DNA of 64,000 nucleotides, taken from Ectobius pallidus. Taxonomy: Eukaryota > Arthropoda > Insecta > Blattodea > Ectobiidae. Shown piece after piece: positions 11,268-22,644 of this stretch; position 1 is the first letter of the stretch; each line of letters starts with the position of its first letter. The DNA is taken from assembly GCA_964059195.1 (NCBI GenBank), contig CAXKWD010000006.1, positions 1,480,530 to 1,544,529 on the forward strand, written 5' to 3'. The position numbers were made by a program, and so were the translations under genes. A model generated the notes under the pieces. That model did no database searches, was not told where the DNA came from, and saw only the letters and a program-made list of their open reading frames with translations.

Positions 11268-11555
11268 CTACTTTTCTATATAGTCGCCAAGTTTCTCAAC
11301 ACATTTCTCCCATCGTGATACCAGTTTTAAAATACCCTGTTCAGAGAAGTCAGCCCGGTTGGAGTATAGCCATCTGCGGACTGCTGTTTTCACTTCTGCA
11401 TCTGACGCAAAGCGTTTACCGCCCAGGACTTTCTTCATGGAACCAAACAAATGAAAGTCCGATGGTGCCAGGTCTGGACTGATAGAGGATGCTGAAGCAC
11501 CTCCCAACCAAATTTGTTGATTTTTTTCATGAACAGCTGCAGCAACATGGGGCAC
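11268..11555 (-). pseudogene. Mariner transposase C-terminal fragment (left arm)
   Basis: Minus-strand frame with SPDLAPSDFHLFGSMKK, the third catalytic-acid region of mariner (D of APSD), followed by LGGKRFASDAEVKTAVRRWL and the C-terminal WEKCVEKLGDYIEK with a stop. The DNA-binding domain and the first two catalytic acids are missing. The first 25 codons read across the fold-back centre and are not transposase. This is the remnant of a DNA-cutting enzyme, not active. Confidence 0.85.
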
Positions 11556-11770
11556 CGTCGGACTTTCATTTTTTTGGTCCTACAAAGAAATTCCTGGCCG
11601 ATAAACGCTATGCGTGGAGAAGTGAAAAAAACAGTCTGCAGATGGCTATAATCCAACTTAACGTACTTCCTTGAACAGAGTGTTTTGAAACTGTTACCAG
11701 GATGGGAGAGATGTGTTGAGAAACTTGGCGACGATATAGAAAAATTGGATAAAGATGTCCCTTCATGTAG
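11540..11770 (+). pseudogene. Mariner transposase C-terminal fragment (right arm)
   Basis: The plus strand reads GAPSDFHFFGPTKKFLADKR, then after a frame change GEVKKTVCRWL, a stop, and QSVLKLLPGWERCVEKLGDD. This is the same C-terminal third as in the left arm but in the opposite direction, with its own frameshift and nonsense changes. Confidence 0.8.
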
Positions 11771-11779
11771 TTTGTATTG

Positions 11780-12019
11780 TACAGGTGGCGGACCGACTCT
11801 TATAGCTGATAAATAAATGTTGAGATGTAACGGAAACGTTTGTTTTCACAAACAATGCAAATTACGTGAAATTATTTCTCAATTCAAGCAATTTATCGAC
11901 TCTAGAACAAATTTCAATACATTCCTTGCTATCCTGTGTAATGCCGCTAGGCATGCGCAGTTGCTCATATCGGCAACTTAGATAATATAGTCGGTTCGCT
12001 TTTTTTTCCCTACCTGTAC
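11780..12019. mobile_element. Possible small nested MITE in mariner right arm
   Basis: The segment opens TACAGGT...GGACCGACT and closes with AGTCGGTTCGC...ACCTGTA, an imperfect inverted pair, and interrupts the mariner 3' untranslated region. Exact limits and target duplication are uncertain because the flanks are palindromic. Confidence 0.4.
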
Positions 12020-12069
12020 CTATTAAAGTTTCTGTAAAAAGAAATATTGTGCTTTACTTTTCGATCCAT

Positions 12070-12812
12070 TTCCTTATTTCCTTATTTATGGTTTTTGGGA
12101 TAATTCAAACGAAAAAGAATTGCACTTCATGAGATTTGGTAACGTATGAGATTACATTGCGAGAGTAGCACAGATTTAAGTAACGAAATGCTTGATTGTA
12201 TCGGAAGTGGATTGTGATTTGGAGACCCCTGTGGCCCACAATATTGCTGCGGCTGCCTGCTTTAATGAGCCAGTAAATTCCGTCGTGCCTAGTGGAGAGG
12301 CGGGGACTGCCGCCTTTACTACAGTGCTCCGAGATTGCCAAGGAGTTTGTATGTAATATGAAAAATACGGACAAGTTATTCAGAGGATGAATTGGAAAGA
12401 GATTGAGAAAAACCACCAGCTGATATTCCCTCACACCGCCTCTATCGCTTTATTGAGAAACATTTGGTCTCTACTTGTGCAGCCCTATCCCGAGGTTTAG
12501 CATAAATCGAATACGACTTTAAAAAAACTACCCTTGTTGTTATTGAATAGAGCAACTATGCATACATATCCTACATCATACAGGGCCGACGTTATGTTGG
12601 ATCCACGCGATCAGTGTTTTCACTCCCCGCTACGAAGCGGGATACTTTTTGCACAGAAACTATTTAGGTTGTAACTTGAAAATGACTGAAAAATAAATCG
12701 AAGAACAGAAAGTTTATAACGCATTAATTTTACTATTGCCAATCATTGAATGGAATGATTGACCACCAGTATCACTAACTTCAACGATAAGTCGTTATGT
12801 TTATAGAGTTTT
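12070..12812. other. No gene seen
   Basis: The minus-strand 109-codon frame (12105-12434) has no domain I recognise. A small hairpin, CCCGCTACGAAGCGGG, lies near 12630. Nothing else was recognised. Confidence 0.5.
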
Positions 12813-12825
12813 CGCCAAGTTTCTC

Positions 12826-12863
12826 TTTCTTTCTTTCATTCTTTCTTTCTTTCATTCATTCAT

Positions 12864-12923
<60 letters not shown>

Positions 12924-13331
12924 TATCGTAGTTTTACCTCTCCCTTTTAGGACTTGAGCTCGGGAAGTACAGGGCCGCGACCTGTCGGGAGAGGGATTAT
13001 CTTTGGATCACATACATACTTTTTGGACCAGACAAGGACATGGAGGGCCTCCCCGAATGAGTGATCAGCCCAATGCCGGGGCCACCTCCGAGACAACACG
13101 AACACAAAGGATATTCACACAGACACTCACTCCGAACAAGGCGAGGATGAGATAAAGATGATAATGACGGCCAGATGATATCCGCGGACCACAAGGGTCT
13201 AAAGTTACCTGACATTTGTCTCACAGGTGAGGGAAAACCCCGGAAAAAACCTCACGTAGGTAACTTGTCCCGAACAGGAATCGAACCCGGGCCCGCTGCG
13301 TGACAGGAGCGAACGCATCCCCTGCGGTGGA
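12826..13331 (-). mobile_element. SINE-A, longest copy, 13-bp target duplication
   Basis: The direct repeat CGCCAAGTTTCTC flanks it (12813-12825 and 13332-13344). Read on the minus strand it begins with a degenerate tRNA-like head with box B GGGTTCGATTCC. The common body follows (GGACAAGTTACCT... and GTGTTGTCTCGGAGGTGGCC), and it ends in a long (AAAG)n tail, seen as CTTT repeats at 12828-12923. Box A is degraded. Target duplication plus tail show LINE-mediated insertion. Confidence 0.92.
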
Positions 13332-13344
13332 CGCCAAGTTTCTC

Positions 13345-15040
13345 ACCGACGAAATAGGCTATTCACATTCTTAACATTTAGCATTGTTATCAATAGAACA
13401 TGAACATGACTCTTAAACTAATTTCCTTGGGGTGAGGTGTTCCGTCTACTGTGGTTCAGAAGCGTTCATATTATATGTTAGGTTTCTGTAATTGTGTTTA
13501 TTTAAATGCATCTGATTCATTACTTTCATTATTTGCCAGTGCCGAATTTATTTACCCCCTTCCATCAAGTAGCTTACGGTATTGCAGATTCAATTTTCTT
13601 ATAATGCAAAATAAAAGTCCTGTGAACGATAATATTTGTCTACCATGAAACCTACGGGAGGCTCTGTTAATACGTCGATGGGCGGATTGTGATTCTCATC
13701 CCATGATTTCGCTCACAGATCCAACCAGCCTCCGGTCTGTAAAATGTAACTGATTGGCAAAAGTTGTAAATTGGCAACTACATCCTAGTCAGATAATTAG
13801 TTTTATGTGGATTATAATCAGAATGAACTCTTGTACTTTTAGTATCACCTGAGAAATCTTTTTCGAAGAATAATCATAGCCAGCATGTGGAATGGCCGCT
13901 TACTACATTTTGTTTTTAAATAAATACAATAAGGTGTAAAAAAGATGCTTGAAACATATTAATAATCTTCTGTCTACCTTTGTTGCCAAACAGTATTAAA
14001 ATATGGCATCCAATTGGAGCCGGAAATAATTTTTTTGTGATGTGAAATAGAAAGAAATGCCATACGCATGATGAGAAAGCTGAAATGTCATAGAGAAAGA
14101 CTCGATATGAATGATGAGGTTGTCAATACATACTGTTCTTATATTCCCATTTCTGCCTGCTGCAAGGAATCCAAACAGTCCCGTCTCATATCATAGCAGT
14201 ACAGTTCTGTTTCCTTTCTCTGCAAGGAAGAGTGGGCTAACCGTCACAATCTGCACAAACTCAATAATCACTAAATATAGAAAATATTTTAATGTAAGAA
14301 CACAAAATTTAAATAAAAATGCATGGCCTCATATATCCGAAGAAATATTGACCGGAAGTAAACTAACTGCAAATTTTAAGAGCTTGTTCCTTCAGTAGAA
14401 ACAAAATTCAAGTACAATTTTTTCCCTAAATGAGTACTTATCTCAGAAAATAATATTTTATCCTTAAGTTTTAACTGTGCTTACTTGATAAGTACTATCC
14501 GTACTTTACTAATATTTCAACATCAGCAGAGGTACCAATAAGAAAATACTCATCTTGCTGTTTTTCATGAAAATTGCTGGTATTCGTACAAATTAAATAC
14601 AAACATTAATGCGTTAACTATGTAGTCCGCTAAAGTTTTCAACCAAAAGAGCGATCTGACTATGCGCTGTTGCCATTCTGCGGAGAGTATTAATCAAATT
14701 AACTCATAAACCATAGGGTCAATCACATAATAAATTTTACATTAGTTTTAATGTTTCTACTGTTTCCTCTAGATTGCACAGTTTTTCTATAGCCTATCCT
14801 TCCTAGAGGATCGTTGCTGATTGTTAAATTGCTAAAACTTACTATGGTTGTAAATGTTTTGTTGTTCCCATCAAACAATTAGCAACCCAAACCATCTCCG
14901 TTTTTTCTTTTGGTTACATGCTAGAACAGAAAGTAGTTAGTATTGATTTCTGACACCACGACTAATTAGCAGGAGAATTTAGGAATAACTTACTGTAATA
15001 TTGATATAACTCAAAGGAATAAACATGTATGGCTCTTTAT
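13345..15040. other. No gene seen
   Basis: About 1.7 kb of AT-rich DNA. The longest frame (14111-14398, plus) has no recognisable domain. No paired repeats were recognised by eye. Confidence 0.55.
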
Positions 15041-15045
15041 TACGG

Positions 15046-15140
15046 GATCGTCCTGAAAAATCCATCTGCATCGGCCAGGTTTGAATCCACCACATCGGAT
15101 CCAGTGCCGGGCAAGTTACCTCTACAACACCGAGGCAGAA
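15046..15140 (-). mobile_element. SINE-B head fragment
   Basis: On the minus strand the sequence follows the tRNA-like head of the SINE-B copy at 15971-16357: box-B-like GGATTCAAACC, then GATGG, a T run and CAGGACG. It stops shortly after and abuts an (AAT)n array. Diverged and truncated. Confidence 0.6.
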
Positions 15141-15159
15141 AATAATAATAATTTAGATG

Positions 15160-15194
<35 letters not shown>

Positions 15195-15228
15195 TTAATA
15201 ATAATAATAATAATAGAATAATAATAAT
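15141..15228. repeat. (AAT)n microsatellite
   Basis: Imperfect AAT triplet array. It generates the poly-Leu frame at 15040-15270 on the minus strand, which is not a gene. Confidence 0.9.
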
Positions 15229-15229
15229 A

Positions 15230-15960
15230 GGCTTATAGTGCAAATGAATGCAACAAAATAATAAAGGCAATTAATAATAATAACAATAACAAAATACCAA
15301 TACGAATAGTAAAATTATTAGGCTAATATATCTAAAAGTAAAAATACGGGTTTTGTAAAATATCTGATAAAAATGGGACAAAAAAGGCGGAAGATGTATG
15401 TTAATTTGCCAATATTGGGACAACCCCATATTGGTGATCTCATAGTGCCAGATAATGGAAAATTCCATTTCTTTCCTCCGGTTCAATGCGTCTATCTAAG
15501 ATTCTATAGGTGGTGAGGGCTACGAAACATACGGGAGAACTTTAGGACTATCTTTCCCGTTGTATCTCTACTAGTAAATGTCTACAGTATTTTATTTTCC
15601 AGCCATATGAACAATGTCAGTGTGTTCTATTATCAATATTACAAATTCACATTTTAATAACCGAAGTTTCTGAATGCGAAGCTCATTCACAAGAACTGAG
15701 AAGAGTAGTTCTGTTTTCCAATCTTTTTGAAATACTTGTTACGCCAAAAAAAGTTGATGTTGGTTCACCGCTCTCCATAATTGTGAGAGCAACGTTCATA
15801 GGGATGTGGTTGTATTTTATCCAACAAATTAAACGTAATGAATTGCATTTTGCAATGTGAATCAGCGCTCGGATAACACTTCGTATTCCTGGAAAAGGTT
15901 GCTCGCTTTCATAAAATGGTAAAACTGTTTATAGTACATCTCCCAATATTCGTACCAAAG
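15230..15960. other. No gene seen
   Basis: AT-rich spacer, no recognised structure. Confidence 0.55.
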
Positions 15961-15970
15961 AATTATTTCT

Positions 15971-16357
15971 GTCGGCTGCGATGGTCCAGCGGTAGCGTGC
16001 CCTCCAGATCCGAAGGTCGCGGGATCAAACCCGGCCGCAGTCGATGGTTTTTTTTTTTCAGGACGTAAAAATCCTGAAAACGGAGTCCTCCGGGAGGGAC
16101 TTTAAGCTGGGGGACCCGTGTCATAGATTTACGGCACGTAAAAGAACTCCAAGCCTAAATTAGTGCCTCTGGAAAGAATTTCTTGGCCCTTTCACGCCCT
16201 AGTAATACCTTAATTTTCGGAGGGGGGTTGCGAGGCGATGGGCTTACCACCTGTCCCTCTGCCCTCTCTAGGAAAATAAGCATAACAAAAATTCACTTAG
16301 GTAAACGGAACACGCTCTCCATGGAGATTGGGGGCGGAGAAGCGAAAGAAGAAGAAT
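15971..16357 (+). mobile_element. SINE-B, tRNA-derived, 10-bp target duplication
   Basis: Flanked by AATTATTTCT (15961-15970 and 16358-16367). The head has box A TGGTCCAGCGGTAGCGTG and box B GGGATCAAACCC, a good polymerase III promoter pair. The body contains CTCCGGGAGGGACTTTAAGC and GGCGATGGGCTTACCACC. The end is rich in GAAGAA. Other copies lie at 28985-29250 and 15046-15140. Confidence 0.92.
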
Positions 16358-16370
16358 AATTATTTCTACC

Positions 16371-16372
<2 letters not shown>

Positions 16373-16410
<38 letters not shown>

Positions 16411-16436
16411 TAATAATAATAATAAATAATAATAAT
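16373..16436. repeat. (AAT)n microsatellite at LINE-1 3' end
   Basis: The triplet array directly abuts the 3' untranslated region of the minus-strand LINE. Read in the LINE direction it is (ATT)n and may be the element tail. Confidence 0.85.
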
Positions 16437-16788
16437 GTTTTATTTTGCCTGGCAGAGTTAAGGCCATAGGGCCTTATCTTCCACTCAACCAGGATAAATA
16501 CAAAATATATTAAAGTAATACCTACAAAAAACAAATACACTAGATACCATATATAATAGTAACGAAATGCTAGCAATAGAATATTAAAATATAAGAAAAT
16601 AATGAGTCCAATAATGAAAAGAGAAAACAAAGTGAATTAAGAATTACATATACTCGTAATTGGGTGTGTGTATATAATCCTAATATAATAATATAATATA
16701 CACTAAAACTGGAACCTAAAACTTAGAAATTAATAAATTTAGGCAATATATGCTAAGTGATATAAAATATTGTACAATGTAAATTAAC

Positions 16789-19781
16789 CTAGGTTGTGTA
16801 ACGAAGATACTTCAGTAACTTAGACTTAAAAATCTGTAGACTCCGACTACCCCTGATGTCCGGCGGAAGGGAGTTCCAGGTGCGGGTCATGGCTATAGTG
16901 AACGAGGCAGAGTATAGAGATGTCTGATGGCGTGGAATTGAAAGTAGGCTGTTATTCTGAGATCGCGTGTCGCGGTTATGTTGGGAAGACAACAGTGAGG
17001 AACGGGAGACTAAATAATTAGGTGCAGATTTATTAAGTATTTGATAGAGAAGAGTTAGGGAGTGTAGTTGGCGTCTGTCCTTTAGTCGAAGCCAGGATAA
17101 TTGCTCAAAATAACCTGAGACATGATCATATCGACGTATGTTGAATATATGACGGACACAAGAATTCTGAACACGTTGTAGCTTACAGGATAATTCAACA
17201 CTTAGGTCGGTGAACAAGACATCACAATAGTCGAAGTGTGGCATCACTAGTGACTGTACTAACGTCTGTTTTAGTTTAGTAGGTAGGAAATTTTTTAGTC
17301 TATTTAGCGCATGCATAATAGAAAATACTTTTTTACATATACGTTTAATTTGTGTATTCCAGGTCATGTCAGAGTCAAAGTACACCCCAAGATTTTTTAC
17401 TGTTTTACTGTAAGGAATAATCACGTTGTTCAAGGTCACAGGCAAAAGTTCCGTGTGGTTAATATAAGACAGTAATCTGTTTTTTCCAATCAGAATGGCT
17501 TGTGTCTTGTCTGGGTTCAAATTTAGTCAAAATTTTGCTGACCATTTACTGATCGAGATTAAATCGTCATTGAACTTTGCAAGAGAGTCATTGATTATAT
17601 CAGGCCGAAAATGTAAATAAATTTGAAGGTCGTCTGCATACAGATGATGTCGGCAATGTTTTAGTACTGTAGAAATGTCATTTATATAGATTGCAAAAAG
17701 CAAGGGACTTAATACAGAGCCCTGTGGTACACCTGACCTCACGAGACGCCACGAAGAAGATAGATTGTTGTGAGGAACACATTGTTGGCGTCCTGAGAGG
17801 TATGATTGCACCCACGTGACTACTGCATTGGATAAGTGTAGTGACCTCAGTTTAGCAATTAACAGGTCTGCGTCAACGGTGTCAAAGGCTCGCGAAAAAT
17901 CAAGTAGGGTTAGAGCAGTCACTTCACGTCGGTCCATGGCCTCACGAATATCTTCACTGACCTTGAGAAGGGCAGTGGAGGTACTGTGATTTGATCTGAA
18001 ACCAGATTGTAATGGGTCAAGTAGATTATAAGTGTTTAGATACTCAGTCAGCTGCTTGTGGACGATGAGTTCGAGGGTTTTCGATAAAGTCGGAAGTATA
18101 CTGATAGGTCTATAGTGCTTGGGGGTGTTTGGAAGATTTACTTTAGGAAGAGGTCGGATGAGAGCATTTTTCCATTGTTGCGGGAAGGTGAATGTGATGA
18201 GAGAGGCGTTGTAAATATGGGTTAAGGTAGGAAGAATAACATCGATTATTTTGTTTAGCATTAATATATTAATGCCATCCGTGCCTTCTGCTTTCGATTT
18301 ATTTTGGGAGAGTGCCTTTTTTACTTGTAAGGGCGTTACATTGGAGAAAAATAATCTTTCATGGTGTGGAGGAAGGGGTATGGTTGACAGATAATTAATA
18401 GTATTTTGTTTGGTGAGGTCATCTAGGGTATTGGTTGGTACGGTAGTGAAATATTCGTTCAAATCATTGAGAGGGATGTTGACAGCATGGGCTTGATTTT
18501 TTTGTTTTCCTAAACCCATTGCTTTTAAGTTACTCCATAAGTCGCGTGTAGTCATAGTGGGGTCAATCAGTCTATGGCAGTGCTGGATCTTGGCGTTTCG
18601 TATCATTTGCGTAGTTTTGTTTCTTAACTGCTTATAGTTTGTCCAATTTTCGTCGGTTTTACTGCGCCGGAAAGTACGGTATGCCGCATCACGGTGAGCC
18701 ATGTGTTCTCGTATGGTCGAAGATAACCAAGGGGCAGAAGGTCGTGTAATTCGTCTAGTCTTTAGTGGTGCATGTCTGCCATATAACTGGAGTATCATAT
18801 CATTAAATGCTTTTAACTTTTCGTCAACAGAACGTAAATGCCAAATTGTGTGCCAAGGCTGTTTAGCGTCTTCAGTCAGTTGGTTGTCGTCTATGTTTCT
18901 TAAGTCTCTATATGATATTAATTTAGATGGGCGTTTAGGGCATTGAAGTGAATATTCCATGTAAATGAGGTCATGGGCTGAGATACCAGGAACCGGCATC
19001 TGACCATATCTTAATACTCTTTGTGGTTGAGTAGTCACGATTAAATCCAGTAAGGTCTCAGAAGTGTTAGTATGATGAGTCGGTAGAAGAGGTAGGATAG
19101 TCATGTTGCAGGACTGAAACGTATTGATTAGTTGTGTGGTAAGCGTCGAATTTGTGTTAAGGAGATTGATGTTGAGATCACCCATAAGAACAACGTGTTC
19201 ATAGTTCGGAATTAAATTAATTAGGGCATCTTCTAGATTGGAAAGCTGACCACTTTTAGGGGGCCTGTAAATTACGCAGATTAGACATTTTTGCGCGCTG
19301 GCAAGGATTTCAACAAACATTAATTCTGGGGTTGCTGAATACTCGGAGGGGGAGGCATGCACAACTTTTGGGTGAAGGTCATTTCGTATGTAGGCAGCGA
19401 CCCCTCCTCCACGCTTACCCGTCCTGTCATTGCGGAGAAGTGAAAAACCATTCAGCTCAACAAGTGAGGAAGGAAGGGAGGGTTGGAGCCAGGATTCAGA
19501 CAGCAGTAAACAGTGAAGATCGAGACCGGAAACAATAGAAGAGAATTCTTGGAAATGGGAAAGTATGCTTTGAGAGTTGACGTGAATAATTTTGAGAGTA
19601 GTAGGATTAGGGGTGAAGGAGAGTTTTAACAGATCTGAAGTGGAGGGGGACTGTGGAGTGGGCTGGCCGCTGTTTTCACCAATGAAGTCTGTACTGTCAT
19701 AAAGAACTTGAGGGTAGATGGAGAACGGGTTTTTGTTAGAGCTATTATCAGGGGTAGGTGGAGAAACATTCCCTGGACTTA
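16789..19781 (-). pseudogene. LINE ORF2: endonuclease-reverse transcriptase with one stop
   Basis: The protein nicks target DNA and copies the element RNA into it. An APE-type endonuclease lies first (KIIHVNSQSIL, LLLSESWL, GGGVAAYIRND, VIYRPP, VLMGDLNIN, SAHDLIYMEY), about residues 60-300. The reverse transcriptase follows (HYRPISILPTLSK, LLDFSRAFDTVD, SGVPQGSVLSPLL, catalytic YADD). The C-terminal region ends at RTWNSLPPDIRG...YLRYTT. About 1,000 codons are open except a TGA at 17527-17529, just after WSAKF; the frame continues as LNLNPDKTQ, so this is a simple nonsense change. The true N-terminus lies upstream of the inserted MITE: the ATG at 19792-19794 belongs to the MITE end. Confidence 0.92.
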
Positions 19782-21140
19782 GGCCCGGTTGCATAAAAGC
19801 TCCAGATATCTTCTAGACAGCTAATCGTTCTATACATTTATAGACTCGATAAACACCTTCCCATTTCCGAAAGCGAATTTGCTCAAGAAATAGCTAATGT
19901 CAGATAAATGAGTTGAGCACTTTGTCAATAGATGGAGACACGGTGCTTACTCTAATATCAAGTTGGCCGTGATTGACTAGCAACCAATCGGAGCGCTTCT
20001 TGCTATTCTATTCAAAATGGCTGAATTATCTTTCTGCTTTTTCTTGTCTGCTGTTTCTCTGCTAAAATGAATGTAAAACGTGAGATAAACTACGGCAATT
20101 TCGATTTCGAGACTTGTGCATTAGAGAAAAATGTCACCCATCACAATCTGACAACATAATGCGTAAAACGTAACACATTAATTAAGCTATAGCTAATTTA
20201 CCACAGAAAGGAATGCTTCGATGGTTGTTCCCAATTCTAATGATGGGCAATTTAACGCTGAAAAAGGCATGCTTGCAGTTGTTCCTTATTTAATATGATG
20301 GCCTATTTATCCATAGGTCATTGCTTTCACAGCCTGATTCTTTCCGAAACTCAATATCGTCAAAGATCTAATTCTTTCAGGGAATAGGCTACTTTTTGCT
20401 TTACACATCTCTAGGCCTAATTATTGTCTCAGGATGAAGATGACGAGAAAGATCATGATTATGTATTAATATTCGTGCTGTAAAATGGCAATATTTTCTT
20501 CATAAAGTGTTGCATCAGAAAATAAAATAATATACTTAAGCTACATTTTTTCCGAATCTGAATATCATCGTAGGCTACTTCTTGAAAGGATTGCTGTATT
20601 TCTTTCAGGGAATATTTACTTCTGTATAGACCTAGGCCTTATACGATCTGGCATTGAAGATGACCAGCAAGAAAATATGATGTGAATTAATATTCGCGAT
20701 GTTTTCTTAAAGTATTAACTTACAACAGAAAATGAAATTAATACAAATAAACGATGGATACATTAATAGCCTAGGCTATAACAAAGTTCATCTAACCGAT
20801 AATATACAATTTTTCTAGTACAGTATTATGAATTATTTCATACACAACTTAATAACCAATGCCAGCTTCATTACTACTTTTAATTTTAATACCATAACAA
20901 GCTAGAAACATAATGTAAGATTAAATGATAATATAATAACGAAACATACATCAACATAAATATTTCGCATTTCCGCCATGTTGCGTGTTTATCTACCGTT
21001 TCGTCAGATATCTAGTGATTTATGGTGCGATAGTTTGTAGGGCGTTTTATCGAACGATTAGCCGCCATCGAACGTTTCAGAAACGCTTACGGATTGAATA
21101 ATGCCATCTAGTAGATATCTTACGTTTCGGAAACCCGGCG
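19782..21140. mobile_element. Harbinger-like non-autonomous element inserted in the LINE
   Basis: The 1,359-bp insert is flanked by TTA (19779-19781 and 21141-21143), the 3-bp duplication typical of PIF/Harbinger. The ends are imperfect inverted repeats: GGCCCGGTTGCATAAA at the left against CGCCGGGTTTCCGAAA from the right, then GATATCTTCTAGA against GATATCTACTAGA. No transposase frame was seen. Removing it rejoins the ORF2 upstream sequence, which supports the boundaries. Confidence 0.8.
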
Positions 21141-21477
21141 TTAGTGGGTCAATGTTACTAACCGAATTTTAACAGATAGAAAGAAAGAAAAAAAACCTTA
21201 AAGTGTAATATTATGAACGTGGGCTAAAATGCAATAGTAAACTAAATAAAACCGAAGAGAATTAACTAAATTATAGTGCGTTTAGAGCTTAAAAATATTA
21301 TTTATGATGATACGGATTACTAATAATTCTACGGATTACTAATAGTTCTACAGTTAGTCTAAATACTACTCTAATACTAGGATTTAAAGTCAGTATATAA
21401 TTTTAAGAGTATATAAAATTAAAGGGATTAGAAAGAAATCAAACAGAGCTAGACCTTGTGTCGTGGGTTCCCGACTT

Positions 21478-22149
21478 CTACACTATATTAAGGTCACTAC
21501 TGCGTGTCACTCGTCGCTTGGTGCCTTGGAGGTTCACGATTATCACACCATCCTGAGTCCAACAACTTTTAAGTCCAAATTTCGCGATGGATTCTCGCAG
21601 AATGCTGTGTCGCACCTGTGTCAAATCTTCGTGGATGACGACGCCCGAATTTTTCAAGTTCTTTTTCCTGGAGAACACTTCATTACGTTTCCTGTAGGAC
21701 ACGAATTTAGCAATGATAGGTCGAGGCCTATTATTGGTGTTCTCCTGCTTGCCGACTCTATGGGTCCTGTCTATATCTTGCAGCTGGATGTCAACGCCGA
21801 TCTGCTTTCCGACCTCTGTGACAATTTTGTCAGTATCCTCCGACTGCTTTTCCTCTATACCAAAAATCCTGAGGCACTGTCGTCGTTGATATTGCTCCAG
21901 ATCGTCTAGCTTGTGCTCTAGGGCCTCGATCTTCTTGTCGCGACACTCTATAGTCGTTAATAGGTCACCGATTACCTTGTTATTTTCTTCAATCGTTTTC
22001 TGCAGCTCCGCCACAACTGCAGCAGTAACACTTTCGCGTATCAAGTTGGTAAGGGTCTGCAACATGGCAGCGTCCTGGAGAGAGTCCTGCACAACACGCT
22101 TAACCACTGTTTCCAACTCATCCATTTTCACACTTTTCTTCTGCGACAT
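21478..22149 (-). CDS. LINE ORF1: coiled-coil RNA-binding protein
   Basis: This 223-residue intact frame lies upstream of ORF2 on the same strand. The first 90 residues are heptad-rich (MDELETVVKRVVQDSL... and IECRDKKIEALEHKLDDLEQ), which fits a trimerising coiled coil. The segment RRQCLRIFGIEE onward resembles the RRM-like core of L1-type ORF1 proteins. The basic part RKRNEVFSRKKNLKNSG and the end TKRRVTRSSDLNIV would bind RNA. ORF1 proteins coat the element RNA and act as nucleic-acid chaperones. I infer from position and strand that it belongs to the same element as ORF2. The start is the first ATG (MSQKKSVKMDE). Confidence 0.8.
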   Translation of the reverse strand: MSQKKSVKMDELETVVKRVVQDSLQDAAMLQTLTNLIRESVTAAVVAELQKTIEENNKVIGDLLTTIECRDKKIEALEHKLDDLEQYQRRQCLRIFGIEEKQSEDTDKIVTEVGKQIGVDIQLQDIDRTHRVGKQENTNNRPRPIIAKFVSYRKRNEVFSRKKNLKNSGVVIHEDLTQVRHSILRESIAKFGLKSCWTQDGVIIVNLQGTKRRVTRSSDLNIV

Positions 22150-22289
22150 GATTTTCCTCTGAATGTACTTATGTAAGGAGAACCGGCAATGGTTATTGCT
22201 TAAGGATAACTTATCTTATTATATGTTGTATTACTTCACCTGCTATTAAACAAAGTCGGGAGCGAACGTGCAGCGTGTCTAGTCACTAT

Positions 22290-22364
22290 CCGCCATGACA
22301 CTACCCCCCTCCGCCATGACACTACCCCTTCCACCATGACACTACCCCTTCCACCATGACACTT
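22290..22364. repeat. Four tandem 20-21-bp repeats at LINE 5' end
   Basis: Units start at 22290, 22311, 22331 and 22351, each CCRCCATGACACTACCCCYT. Being upstream of ORF1 they could be promoter-type repeats of the LINE 5' region. Two of the units contain GCCAT, the core bound by YY1/Pleiohomeotic proteins; that link is speculation. Confidence 0.8.
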
Positions 22365-22439
22365 AAAGCCAGTCTTCCTTCGAAAGCAGAAGAAATGCAC
22401 GGATCCCATGCTGTGGATTTTAAGCATGTTAAAGAATAC

Positions 22440-22640
22440 CGAGAGGGTCCGTGATTAATATTACAAGGTTTTTGATGACAGAAAACATGTCAACTTATGG
22501 CAATCTTTTCCAATGCAGGGCTACTGGTAGTAGCATAAGGATTTAGTGATTCCCATATCCCGGGCCTCATATTCTCCTTTCACAGAACCGAATGCTGTCT
22601 CAAAATGCCCTTCATGGCAAAAAGGCATCTTTCCACATCA
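22440..22640. other. No gene seen
   Basis: Spacer between two LINEs, without recognisable features. Confidence 0.5.
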
Positions 22641-22644
22641 ATAG

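Larger units (their letters stand above)
11170..12068. mobile_element. Fold-back mariner composite 1
   Basis: The left end CGAGGGTGGATCGAAAAG follows TA at 11168-11169. The right end carries the reverse complement of its inner part (CTTTTCGATCCA, to about 12068). Two C-terminal transposase fragments lie inside in opposite directions, pointing outward from a centre near 11530. The right arm also holds a possible nested insertion (11780-12019). The arms are clearly diverged, so this is old or was built from two different copies. Confidence 0.8.
16437..22370 (-). mobile_element. Near full-length LINE (CR1/L2-like), minus strand
   Basis: On the minus strand the order is: 5' region with four short tandem repeats (22290-22364), ORF1 (22149-21478), a spacer of about 340 bases, ORF2 (from 19781 down to 16789), a 3' untranslated region of about 350 bases and a triplet tail. 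A Harbinger-like element (19782-21140) interrupts it just upstream of ORF2. The endonuclease plus YADD reverse transcriptase, with a C-terminal WNSLPPDIR motif, point to the CR1/L2/Jockey supergroup. The 5' limit is approximate. A truncated second copy of the 3' untranslated region is at 48986-49140. Confidence 0.85.

Noticed and set aside
15040..15270. Poly-Leu membrane-like frame (also 16268-16630 and 42729-42992)
   Set aside because: Translations of (AAT)n/(TTA)n microsatellites.
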